Both the position numbers and the translations under genes were made by a program. Shown one piece after another: positions 56,041 to 64,000 of a DNA stretch of 64,000 nt (position 1 is its first letter; each line of letters starts with the position of its first letter). This DNA is from Caldilineaceae bacterium (GTDB taxonomy: Bacteria > Chloroflexota > Anaerolineae > Caldilineales > Caldilineaceae). The stretch is from assembly GCA_020846635.1 (NCBI GenBank), contig JADLDO010000024.1, positions 124,001 through 188,000 of the forward strand, given 5' to 3'. The notes beneath the pieces are model-generated. The model worked only from the letters and a program-made list of their open reading frames with translations. It made no database searches and was not told the DNA's origin.

Positions 56041-56099
56041 GAAATACCCCTCACTCGTTGAATTGTGGATACATTGTGATGTAGACATACATATACATT

Positions 56100-56131
56100 G
56101 TGAATATGTAATGGGGTGAATATGTAATGGG
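56100..56131. repeat. 16-bp perfect tandem duplication before the cytochrome c gene
   Basis: GTGAATATGTAATGGG twice head to tail (56100-56115, 56116-56131), 60 bp upstream of the start and inside the likely promoter; ATTGTGAT motifs lie just beside it. Confidence 0.92.
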
Positions 56132-56176
56132 CAACGTCAAACGTGCTTATTTGGCGCTACTGTCGTGTGTATTGTC

Positions 56177-56677
56177 CTAGTGGCTATCTCCGTGACTGTC
56201 AGCATGCATGGAGGCGTCCAGATCGCGCGCTTGCAGCATCTCCCAGGTAAGGACTTCTCCGCCGTTCTCCGCGGCCAACGCCTGTGCATCTTCTGCCGTG
56301 GCGAAGGCTGCGAGTCCATGCCCCATCGGCGTGACTATCGCGTCGCTGGCGACGAAATGGGCGCTGGTGGCATCAAGCCACTCTTCGCTCTCGTAGTCGT
56401 GAACGTACCAGCCAGCGACCTGATGTTCAGGATGCTTGGCAGCATGGATCAGCATGTCACCAATGTCATCAAAGGCCAACTGCTCGTAGCGACCGGCGCT
56501 GATTTCGTGGGCGTAGGCTGCTGCAAAGCGCGGGTCGCTGATGATCATATTGCACTCGGCGCAGGTATCTTCGCCATAGCGAATGTCGGGTGGGCTGATT
56601 TCGGCGATCCCCTGGGCGCAGCCTGGTACGAGCAGGAGAGCCAGAAGGAGCCACAGCCACTTGATATGGTAGTACAT
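56177..56677 (-). CDS. nosL: NosL copper chaperone lipoprotein
   Basis: A 166-residue lipoprotein. The signal ends in LLLVPGCAQ with lipid Cys 20. DIRYGEDTCAECNMIISDPRFAAAY contains the Cu(I)-binding CxxCxM (C39, C42, M44). The domain continues with FDDIGDM, VHDYESEEWLDATSAHFV and a His-rich end (MHADSHGDSH) that may add copper ligands. NosL delivers copper to NosZ via NosD/NosF/NosY. It has its own promoter with a large palindrome across it. Confidence 0.94.
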   Translation of the reverse strand: MYYHIKWLWLLLALLLVPGCAQGIAEISPPDIRYGEDTCAECNMIISDPRFAAAYAHEISAGRYEQLAFDDIGDMLIHAAKHPEHQVAGWYVHDYESEEWLDATSAHFVASDAIVTPMGHGLAAFATAEDAQALAAENGGEVLTWEMLQARDLDASMHADSHGDSH

Positions 56678-56721
56678 AGTGAGCGCCTCTTCAGTACGCT
56701 TGGGTACTTCTTTTGTGACTA

Positions 56722-56750
56722 TTTATACAAAGATTTGCAAGACTTTACAA
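56722..56750 (-). promoter_or_regulatory. nosL promoter
   Basis: On the minus strand TTGTAA (56750-56745), 17 bp, TATAAA (56727-56722), about 45 bp before nosL. Confidence 0.6.
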
Positions 56751-56761
56751 AGTTTTGCAAA
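56734..56761. promoter_or_regulatory. 28-bp near-palindrome over the nosL -35 box
   Basis: The stretch runs from TTTGCAA to TTGCAAA with an ACTTT/AAAGT inner dyad; 24 of 28 positions are symmetric. It covers the -35 box of nosL. TTTGCAAA also occurs upstream of the ferredoxin gene (63005-63012). Likely a regulator site of the nos genes. Confidence 0.6.
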
Positions 56762-56772
56762 GAACATAACCA

Positions 56773-57600
56773 CTATGACTCGCTGCGGATGCTAAACTGG
56801 AGCCCGGCCAGCAGCGCCGGAAGCAGCGCCCACAGCGCCAGCACAGCGGCAAAGAGCAGCCATAGTTGGTCGCCAAAACGCTGGACAGCATAGACACCCG
56901 CGGGGCCAAGAACATCCAGAGTTGATTGAATGTTGACGATCGCGGCCATCTTAAAGACTTGCAGCGGGTTGGCGAGCGCCATCCAAAAGAGATTGGCAAT
57001 CGGCACGCGCAGGACAACCGCAGTGCCCATCAACCCCAGGTCACCGAGAAAGACAAAGACCAGCCAGAGAAAGAGGCTGACGCCGACTGCAACACCTGTG
57101 CGCGAGGTCGAAACCGAGATCAGACAGCCGATGCCCAGCATAATCAAGCTGAGCGCAAAGGCGAGGGCGAGCAGTTGCAGATAGGCTGTGGGGTCGCCCG
57201 CGCCGTTGAACGCCATGAATAAGCCGGCAAGACCGAAGCCAAGCGCCAGCGCGGCCAGCAGACTGAGCGCCAGGCCAAGATACTTGCCCACAAAGATTTC
57301 GACGCGGCTGATGGGTTGGGCCAGCAGATAGGTCAAGGTTTTGCGCTCGCGCTCACCCGCCAGGCTTTGTGCGCCGATGGTCAGCGCCATCATGGGCACA
57401 ATCAGCAAGATCAGGTTGATGAGGCTGGCGCTGGTGCGGCCAAAGCCCGCGACTCCTGTCATGCCCGCGCCTGCCAGAGCCAGGTAGGAAAGGCCCACCG
57501 ACAGCACGATGAACGAGAGAGTATAGAGCAAGAACCACCGGTTGCGTAAGGCATCACGTAGTTCTTTTTGGGCGAAGGTCCAGATGATGGCAGGGTCCAT
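56773..57600 (-). CDS. nosY: NosY ABC transporter permease
   Basis: A 275-residue ABC-2 type permease with six membrane segments. IWTFAQKELRDALRNRWFLLYTLSFI is the usual N-terminus, SLAGERERKTLTYLLAQPISRVEIFVGKYLGL the conserved cytosolic loop (E-rich coupling helix). With NosF (ATPase) and NosD it moves a sulfur- or copper-related component for the CuZ site. It lies 28 bp after nosF. The family call is strong given the cluster. Confidence 0.94.
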   Translation of the reverse strand: MDPAIIWTFAQKELRDALRNRWFLLYTLSFIVLSVGLSYLALAGAGMTGVAGFGRTSASLINLILLIVPMMALTIGAQSLAGERERKTLTYLLAQPISRVEIFVGKYLGLALSLLAALALGFGLAGLFMAFNGAGDPTAYLQLLALAFALSLIMLGIGCLISVSTSRTGVAVGVSLFLWLVFVFLGDLGLMGTAVVLRVPIANLFWMALANPLQVFKMAAIVNIQSTLDVLGPAGVYAVQRFGDQLWLLFAAVLALWALLPALLAGLQFSIRSES

Positions 57601-57628
57601 GAGATTCCCCTTTGACTTTCCGGTGTCT

Positions 57629-58483
57629 CTATTGTTCGGTTTCGAAATCAGTCACGACGATGTCGGCGCGGCTGAGGGCGTGGATCGGGCTTGCTTTTGC
57701 GCCGTGAGGCACATCGACAATAATGCCAACGCCATTGCGGCGCACCTGGAATCCATCGGCGGAGAGCAGGCCAAGCGCCGGGTCAATTTGCTCTGGCGAC
57801 AAGTGCAGCTTGATCTGGGTACGCAGGTTGAGCCGTTGTGCCAACTGCGAAGCTGGAGCCGTAAATGCTTCCTGCCCCTGGCGCATCACCAGTACCCGAT
57901 CTGCCAGCGCCTCGACCTCATCCAGCCGGTGTGATGTAAAGAGTACCGTCTTGCCCGCGGATTTTACCTGCGTAAGCAGGCTGAGGAACTGGCCGCGCGC
58001 TTCGGCGTCCAGATTCGAGGTTGGCTCGTCGAGTACCAGCACAGGCGGGTCGCCAAGCAGTGCCAGGGCCAGCGCCAGCCGCTGCTTCATGCCCCCGGAC
58101 AAGGTTCCGACCGGCTTGCGCGCATGTTCGGCAAGCCCAACCGGCGCGAGGATGGAACTCATGGAGTCGACGGTGACTTTACGCAGACGGGCGAAGTGCA
58201 TCACGGTTTCAGCCGCGTTCATGTCCTCGTAAAAGGCCAACTCTTGCGGCACATAGCCAATCAGCCGCCGCGCTGCGCGCCCCTGACGTTGGATATTGAT
58301 GCCGCCCACCTCGATTGAGCCACGGTGGCGCAAGAGGCCGAGCAGGCATTTGATCACGGTTGTCTTGCCCGCGCCGTTTTGCCCCCAGAGCGCGAGGGCC
58401 TCGTTGGCAGCGACGGTGAGGCTCAGGTCGTCTACAGCCGTAAAGCTGCCAAACTGCTTGGTGAGATTTGAAATAGCAATCAT
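57629..58483 (-). CDS. nosF: NosF ABC transporter ATPase
   Basis: A 284-residue ABC ATPase. LWGQNGAGKTTVIKCLLGLL is Walker A, IGYVPQELAFYEDMNAAETV the Q-loop, TLSGGMKQRLALALALLGDPPVLVLDEPTSNLD the signature and Walker B, LFTSHRLDE the H-loop. The C-terminal 75 residues form an accessory part. It powers NosY/NosD transport for CuZ assembly. ATG 58483 overlaps the nosD stop (ATGA), so translation is coupled. Confidence 0.95.
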   Translation of the reverse strand: MIAISNLTKQFGSFTAVDDLSLTVAANEALALWGQNGAGKTTVIKCLLGLLRHRGSIEVGGINIQRQGRAARRLIGYVPQELAFYEDMNAAETVMHFARLRKVTVDSMSSILAPVGLAEHARKPVGTLSGGMKQRLALALALLGDPPVLVLDEPTSNLDAEARGQFLSLLTQVKSAGKTVLFTSHRLDEVEALADRVLVMRQGQEAFTAPASQLAQRLNLRTQIKLHLSPEQIDPALGLLSADGFQVRRNGVGIIVDVPHGAKASPIHALSRADIVVTDFETEQ

Positions 58484-59886
58484 AGGGCAATTCTCCGGCT
58501 GTGTACGCCCGCAAAGAGAATAGCAAGGGCGATCAGGACGAGTGCAGAGGCGATCCACAGGTATGAACCCGTTGCGGGATCGCTCAGGGTGGCAGTGGGC
58601 GCGCTAGCGAGTGCAACAGGAGGCGGCGACATCAACGGATGAGGGTCTGCCAGCTTGGGGCGCGGCTGGAAGATTGGAAAGGCGCGCGCCGCCAGATCGA
58701 GCGCACTGCTGGCTGGGCTGAGCTGGAAAAGACGAAGCTCAGGATATTTTTGCAGCAGGTCTTCATAAAGGCTCTCTGACTGATAGGGCAAGTCGCCAAT
58801 CTCATCGCCATCTGCATCAAAACCTGTGTAGTCACTCCAGTAGTTGCCGCGCTCCTCGGTCGCCCAATCGTTGGCAATGAGATCGCCATTGCCTGAGACT
58901 GCAACCTGTTCGCTGTTCTCTTGAAAGATGTTTTCCGTAAAGAGATTGCGCTTGACGAGTGGCAGCATGGTGACGCCGATTTCGTTGTAGGCGAGCACAT
59001 TGCGGCGGAAGATGACCGTGGCGTTTGGCTCGCGCGGCGAACCGTCCACATAGATGCCCGCGCGGTTGCTTACAATGTAATTGTCTTCGGCGAGTACGTT
59101 ATCGGCGTCTTTGAGACCGATGCCATAGCCGCTTGGCCCGCGGTTGTCGAGCAGCAGGTTGTTGTGCATGGCGAGGTCACGCCCATACATGATATAGATG
59201 CCGACGGAGTTGTCAGCCAGGGTATTTTCTGCGATGACCTGGTCGTCGCTGAACATAAAGTGCAGCCCATAGCGCCCCTCTTCGACAGTGTTCCGGCGCA
59301 CCATGCCGTGGGAGGAGAACCAGATGACGACATCGCGGCTGCCGATGACATGGTTGTCTTCGATGGTAGGATGGTCGCTGTACCAGGCGCGGATGCCGTC
59401 GCCGCGACGGGCGATGTCGAGGTCTTGGGACAAGACGACATTGTTACGCACGATGCTGTTTGGCGCGTTCTTGAGATAGATGCCAAAGAGCACATTCTCC
59501 AGGCGGTTATTCTCGACAGTCAGGTTGGGGGCCAGCCCGCTGATGCCCGCGTGTTCGCGGTCGAGCGAATTGCCGCTGTTGCGGATGGTCAGCCCGCGCA
59601 CAGTGACATTGGCCGCGTTCACCGTAATGACATCGCCGATACCACCACCGTCAATCATAGCACCCCCCTGACCTTCGAGGATCAGCGGGCGATCAATCTG
59701 CAACGGGCCATTGTGGATGCCAGGCGGGACAAGGATCGTGCTGCCTGGCTCTGCGCCGGCGATGGCCGCGGCCAAATCAAAGGCGGGTGTCCCTGTTGTC
59801 GCTTGGGCCCAGAGCGGCAGGCTCCACAGGGCTGCCCAGAGCAGGCAGAGGAGCAGGGCATTGACCCACAGGCGATAGCGGTGCAT
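58480..59886 (-). CDS. nosD: NosD periplasmic copper-site maturation protein
   Basis: A 468-residue exported protein. A signal peptide (1-27, LWVNALLLCLLWAALWSLPLWAQ) leads to a right-handed beta-helix of carbohydrate-binding/CASH repeats (ITVNAANVTVRGLTIRNSG, GISGLAPNLTVENNRLEN, NSIVRNNVVLSQD, YGLHFMFSDDQVIAENTL). NYWSDYTGFDADGDEIGDLPY is the typical NosD end of the helix. A C-terminal membrane segment (about 443-465) anchors it, as in other NosD proteins. It works with NosF and NosY. Start ATG 59886. Confidence 0.95.
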   Translation of the reverse strand: MHRYRLWVNALLLCLLWAALWSLPLWAQATTGTPAFDLAAAIAGAEPGSTILVPPGIHNGPLQIDRPLILEGQGGAMIDGGGIGDVITVNAANVTVRGLTIRNSGNSLDREHAGISGLAPNLTVENNRLENVLFGIYLKNAPNSIVRNNVVLSQDLDIARRGDGIRAWYSDHPTIEDNHVIGSRDVVIWFSSHGMVRRNTVEEGRYGLHFMFSDDQVIAENTLADNSVGIYIMYGRDLAMHNNLLLDNRGPSGYGIGLKDADNVLAEDNYIVSNRAGIYVDGSPREPNATVIFRRNVLAYNEIGVTMLPLVKRNLFTENIFQENSEQVAVSGNGDLIANDWATEERGNYWSDYTGFDADGDEIGDLPYQSESLYEDLLQKYPELRLFQLSPASSALDLAARAFPIFQPRPKLADPHPLMSPPPVALASAPTATLSDPATGSYLWIASALVLIALAILFAGVHSRRIAL

Positions 59887-59893
59887 GGCAGAT

Positions 59894-60562
59894 CTACTTT
59901 CCTTCTGCGTCCAGTTGTGCATCCACAAGCGGCTTGTAGGCGCTGCGATGGGTCCAAAGACCTATGGCAATGAGCAGCGATGCGGCAACAGCCATCCACA
60001 GCCCCACGTCCGGCACAGCCCAAGTGCTGAATTGGGCAATGATGCCTTCGCCCAGAACCGGCGGCACAAAGGGATCGACGCTGCTGGAGAGCGCGGCGGT
60101 GGGATCGAGATTTTGGCCGAAGTTGGCAAGCCAGAATTGTAGATCGGCTAGAAAGATGACAGGCAGCAGCAGCGCAGGCAGCGCCAGCAGCGCGGCCCAG
60201 CGTGAGTGGATAAAGATGGCCGCGAGAATCAGCAGCGACACGCCGATGATGCCCGCCACGGCGATGGATTTCTCAAAGGCCGCGGCTTCGTCCAGCGGAC
60301 GCATGCCGATGTAATGGTTTAGCCCGTCAATTTCTCGCACATCGCCTTCGATGCGGTTGACGTATGCCTGGACGGTCAAGCCCTTGGGGTATTGCGGGGC
60401 GTGGAGCGTCAAGCGCCAGTAGGGGAAGAAGATCGAAAGTACCAACAACAGGGCAGCGACGGAAAAGAGCAGCGCCGGCAGCAGGTAGCGTGTAGGGTTG
60501 GTACGGACTTTTTCGGCGGGTACGCGTGGCCCGACAATATCTTTGAGTTGATTCGCCATCAT
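59894..60562 (-). CDS. Membrane protein in the NosB position of the nos cluster
   Basis: A 222-residue membrane protein with four hydrophobic segments (about 28-48, 100-118, 122-140, 185-205). Between the first two is an outer loop with LTLHAPQYPKGLTVQAYVNRIEGDVREIDGLNHYIGM, a pattern found in proteins encoded next to clade II nosZ genes. Its place between nosZ and nosD equals that of nosB in clade II clusters; homology to named NosB was not verified. It lies 7 bp before nosD and 96 bp after nosZ, across a stem-loop. Function unknown, likely electron supply or assembly. Confidence 0.75.
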   Translation of the reverse strand: MMANQLKDIVGPRVPAEKVRTNPTRYLLPALLFSVAALLLVLSIFFPYWRLTLHAPQYPKGLTVQAYVNRIEGDVREIDGLNHYIGMRPLDEAAAFEKSIAVAGIIGVSLLILAAIFIHSRWAALLALPALLLPVIFLADLQFWLANFGQNLDPTAALSSSVDPFVPPVLGEGIIAQFSTWAVPDVGLWMAVAASLLIAIGLWTHRSAYKPLVDAQLDAEGK

Positions 60563-60590
60563 CAGGTTTCTCCTAAGCCAAATGTTTGTA

Positions 60591-60644
60591 GGGATGAAGG
60601 ATGAGGGATGAAGTCATCCTGTCACCTTTTTCATCCTTCATCCC
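60591..60644. repeat. Stem-loop between nosZ and the NosB-position gene
   Basis: GGGATGAAGGATGA (60591-60604) pairs perfectly with 60631-60644 around 26 nt. GATGAGGGAT-like sequence also lies at 30780-30800. It is 15 bp upstream of the nosZ stop side and could limit read-through from nosZ. Confidence 0.8.
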
Positions 60645-60658
60645 TTCTCCCTGCCGCG

Positions 60659-62644
<1,986 letters not shown>

Positions 62645-62690
62645 CTTCACTTCTCCTTTGAAGCAATGTGATGAAGATATGTGAACTACG

Positions 62691-62720
62691 AAACATCTAA
62701 AATCTAAACATCTAAAATCT
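62691..62720. repeat. 15-bp perfect tandem duplication upstream of nosZ
   Basis: AAACATCTAAAATCT twice (62691-62705, 62706-62720), then AAACAATTC, between the ferredoxin gene and nosZ, AT-rich unlike the surroundings. Beside it AGACTC/GAGTCT (62733-62748) forms a small hairpin at the ferredoxin stop. Confidence 0.92.
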
Positions 62721-62738
62721 AAACAATTCAAAAGACTC

Positions 62739-62975
62739 TTATGAGTCTGAGTCTCGCTTGGACGAAGGTTTTGCCAGAACGATCAGGAAAGGCAACGCAA
62801 TCGCACTTTCTGGACAGACATCTTCGCAGAGCATGCAATAGGTACAGAGATCGGGCTCGCTCAAGTATGCCTTGTCGTCGATTTGGGCAAGCGCGTGTGT
62901 TGGACACAAGTCAACACAGAGATGACACCCTGTACATTTGTCTATGTCAATGATCGGCAGCGGATCTGCGGGCAT
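62739..62975 (-). CDS. Small 2x[4Fe-4S] ferredoxin of the nos cluster
   Basis: A 78-residue ferredoxin. Two cluster motifs: C14, C17, C20, C24 in CTGCHLCVDLCP and C44, C47, C50, C54 in CTYCMLCEDVCP. No signal peptide, so it is cytosolic. The length and central motifs fit NapG/NosG-like or 2[4Fe-4S] ferredoxins. It lies directly before nosZ on the same strand (94 bp), so a role in electron supply to N2O reduction or in regulation is inferred. ATG 62975 is chosen since the longer frame to 63068 runs through an operator-like dyad. Confidence 0.88.
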   Translation of the reverse strand: MPADPLPIIDIDKCTGCHLCVDLCPTHALAQIDDKAYLSEPDLCTYCMLCEDVCPESAIALPFLIVLAKPSSKRDSDS

Positions 62976-63004
62976 GATTAGCTCTCTCGCCACTCCGGTA
63001 TGCC

Positions 63005-63060
63005 TTTGCAAAATCACTACGAATATCGAAACCAGACAGCCTCGCAAACCGCATGTTTGC
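63005..63060. promoter_or_regulatory. Operator-like dyads before the nos operon
   Basis: TTTGCAAA (63005-63012) repeats the half-site of the nosL palindrome. GCAAAC-5-GTTTGC (63044-63060) is a 17-bp dyad with perfect 6-bp arms. Both lie between the Crp-family gene and the ferredoxin gene. Recognition by that regulator is inferred. Confidence 0.45.
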
Positions 63061-63179
63061 AGATGCATATCAGTGATTTGTACTTGAGGATAGCAGGCGT
63101 GAGACGAAGGTGCTGCGACTAAAGTCTCTGTATGGACGGAAAGCTGTGGGGCGAGGCGAAGTTATTTCCAATACGCATA

Positions 63180-63201
63180 GGGACACAATGGATTGTGTCC
63201 C
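63180..63201. repeat. 22-bp perfect palindrome
   Basis: GGGACACAAT, GG, ATTGTGTCCC between the Crp-family gene's end and the nos operon start. Could be a terminator stem or one of the GTAGGGAC-type dispersed palindromes. Confidence 0.75.
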
Positions 63202-63252
63202 TACCTACTTGTGACAACGATTTTGGGGTAATGAGGTGGGGCGAAAAAACGG

Positions 63253-63945
63253 CTAGATTTCGGCTTCTTCGGCGAGCCGGTCGGGGTCGAGAACGACGAT
63301 GCGATGGCGATCGATTTCGATGATTTGGGCCGCAGCGAGGGAACGCAGAGCGCGGCCTACGACTTCGCGCACTGTGCCGAGGCGGCTTGCCATTTCATCC
63401 TGGGTCAACATGCGCGCCGGCGCTTCGGCTGTGCTGTTGCCTTGTTCGAGGAGGAGACGCGCCAGGCGACCTTTGACATTACGCATGGAGAGGTCTTGGA
63501 CGGCATCCACCAGGTGGCGCGTGCGGCGGGCGATGCTTTCAATCAATGCCCACGCCAGTTCGGGGCGACGTTTGGCGATGGCGGAGAGGTCGGGACGGGT
63601 GATGCGCCAGACAGACGCGTCCGTCAGCGCTGTGGCTGTGGCAGGGTTGGGGCCGCCATCAAGGACGGCGACATCGTTGAAGGTGTCGCCGCGGCTGAAG
63701 ATGTGCAGAATATGTTCGCGGCCTTCTTTGGAAAAGCGGCTGACCTTGACACTTCCGGCGGCAACCAGATAGAGACCGGCGGCAGGCTCGAATTCAAGGA
63801 AGATGATTTCGCCCGCGCCATAGTAATGCAGCGTGGCGACTGATACCAGTTCGCTGATAATCTGTGGGGACAGCGCTTTGAGGTATTGGACGCTCTGCCA
63901 GAGGTCAAGAGCATCGACATCAGGCGATGAATGGGCGTAAATCAT
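63253..63945 (-). CDS. Crp/Fnr-family transcriptional regulator
   Basis: A 230-residue regulator. The cNMP-binding beta-roll (about 25-140: YYGAGEIIFLEFEPAAGLYLVAAGSVKVSRFSKEGREHILHIFSRGDTFNDVAVLDGGPNPATATALTDASVW in several strands) is followed by a dimer helix and a winged HTH (about 170-222: LTQDEMASRLGTVREVVGRALRSL). It has no cysteine at all, so it is not an Fe-S FNR; it may sense NO or redox via heme as DNR/NNR proteins do, or a nucleotide. It lies upstream of the nos genes on the same strand and is the natural candidate for their control. TATAAT at 63981-63976 is its -10 box. Confidence 0.93.
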   Translation of the reverse strand: MIYAHSSPDVDALDLWQSVQYLKALSPQIISELVSVATLHYYGAGEIIFLEFEPAAGLYLVAAGSVKVSRFSKEGREHILHIFSRGDTFNDVAVLDGGPNPATATALTDASVWRITRPDLSAIAKRRPELAWALIESIARRTRHLVDAVQDLSMRNVKGRLARLLLEQGNSTAEAPARMLTQDEMASRLGTVREVVGRALRSLAAAQIIEIDRHRIVVLDPDRLAEEAEI

Positions 63946-63975
63946 AGGTTCCGATCTCGGTTTAGGTTCGGGAAG

Positions 63976-63981
63976 ATTATA
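63976..63981 (-). promoter_or_regulatory. -10 box of the Crp-family gene
   Basis: Minus strand TATGCTATAATC, perfect TATAAT, about 30 bp before the start. The -35 lies at or beyond the window edge. Confidence 0.6.
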
Positions 63982-64000
63982 GCATATAACGAGGGATAAG

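Overview
The window looks like a chromosomal segment of a Chloroflexota bacterium, probably Anaerolineae/Caldilineae-like. I infer this from gene content, not from a marker gene. The signs are Thr-Pro-rich linkers in surface proteins, an F420-linked reductase, a conserved gene triad otherwise known from actinobacteria, a MutL-type ATPase with no mutase, a CtaA-like/CtaB fusion, and a nos cluster with a Sec-type lipoprotein NosZ. Genes are dense, GC-rich and arranged in short operons. I see no rRNA, tRNA, CRISPR array, prophage or intact insertion sequence.

Region by region. 1-2 kb: a PfkB-type kinase (cut by the window edge) and a SIS sugar isomerase, divergent from overlapping promoters. 2-3.5 kb: a higBA toxin-antitoxin pair and a DUF218 envelope protein. 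3.7-10 kb: a membrane-anchored lytic transglycosylase, a stand-alone GyrA C-terminal pinwheel protein, a ParB-like protein and pyruvate kinase. 10-16 kb: a UMF1-family transporter, glyA, a cysteine-less thioredoxin-fold protein, an FN3 surface protein and thpR. 15.9-22.7 kb: a seven-gene minus-strand run of mostly uncharacterised membrane proteins around a MutL-like ATPase; this is the best candidate for an undescribed system. 23-28.5 kb: a DUF3048 lipoprotein, a LysM protein, a 3'-truncated glycosyltransferase and a sugar epimerase. 28.7-32.6 kb: ssnA, an F420 reductase, a trans-sulfuration-type PLP enzyme and mocA. 32.6-38 kb: a five-gene operon running phosphatase, DUF3090, SCO1664-family kinase-like protein, NDP-sugar pyrophosphorylase with a degenerate phosphomutase, tsaE.

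38-47 kb: an M1-type peptidase lipoprotein, the heme O/A synthesis fusion, and an aapJQMP-type amino-acid ABC transporter operon with a strong promoter, a long leader and an intercistronic hairpin. 47-55 kb: a zinc-ribbon membrane protein, a YbaK deacylase, a HAD phosphatase, a GCS2-type ligase overlapping a PIG-L deacetylase tail to tail, an enolase-superfamily enzyme and an orphan molybdopterin oxidoreductase. 55.6-64 kb: nitrous oxide respiration, in transcription order on the minus strand: Crp-family regulator, ferredoxin, nosZ, a NosB-position membrane protein, nosD, nosF, nosY, nosL and a lipoprotein cytochrome c. Together these would reduce N2O at the outer face of the membrane and mature its copper sites. 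There is no nosR, nosX or Tat signal.

Two kinds of non-coding structure recur. One is a family of GC-rich palindromes with arms like ACCCTCCCGGAAGCT between genes. The other is short tandem duplications of 10-16 bp, mostly beside gene ends. Function calls rest on reading motifs by eye. Promoters are matches to the sigma-70 consensus and are untested.
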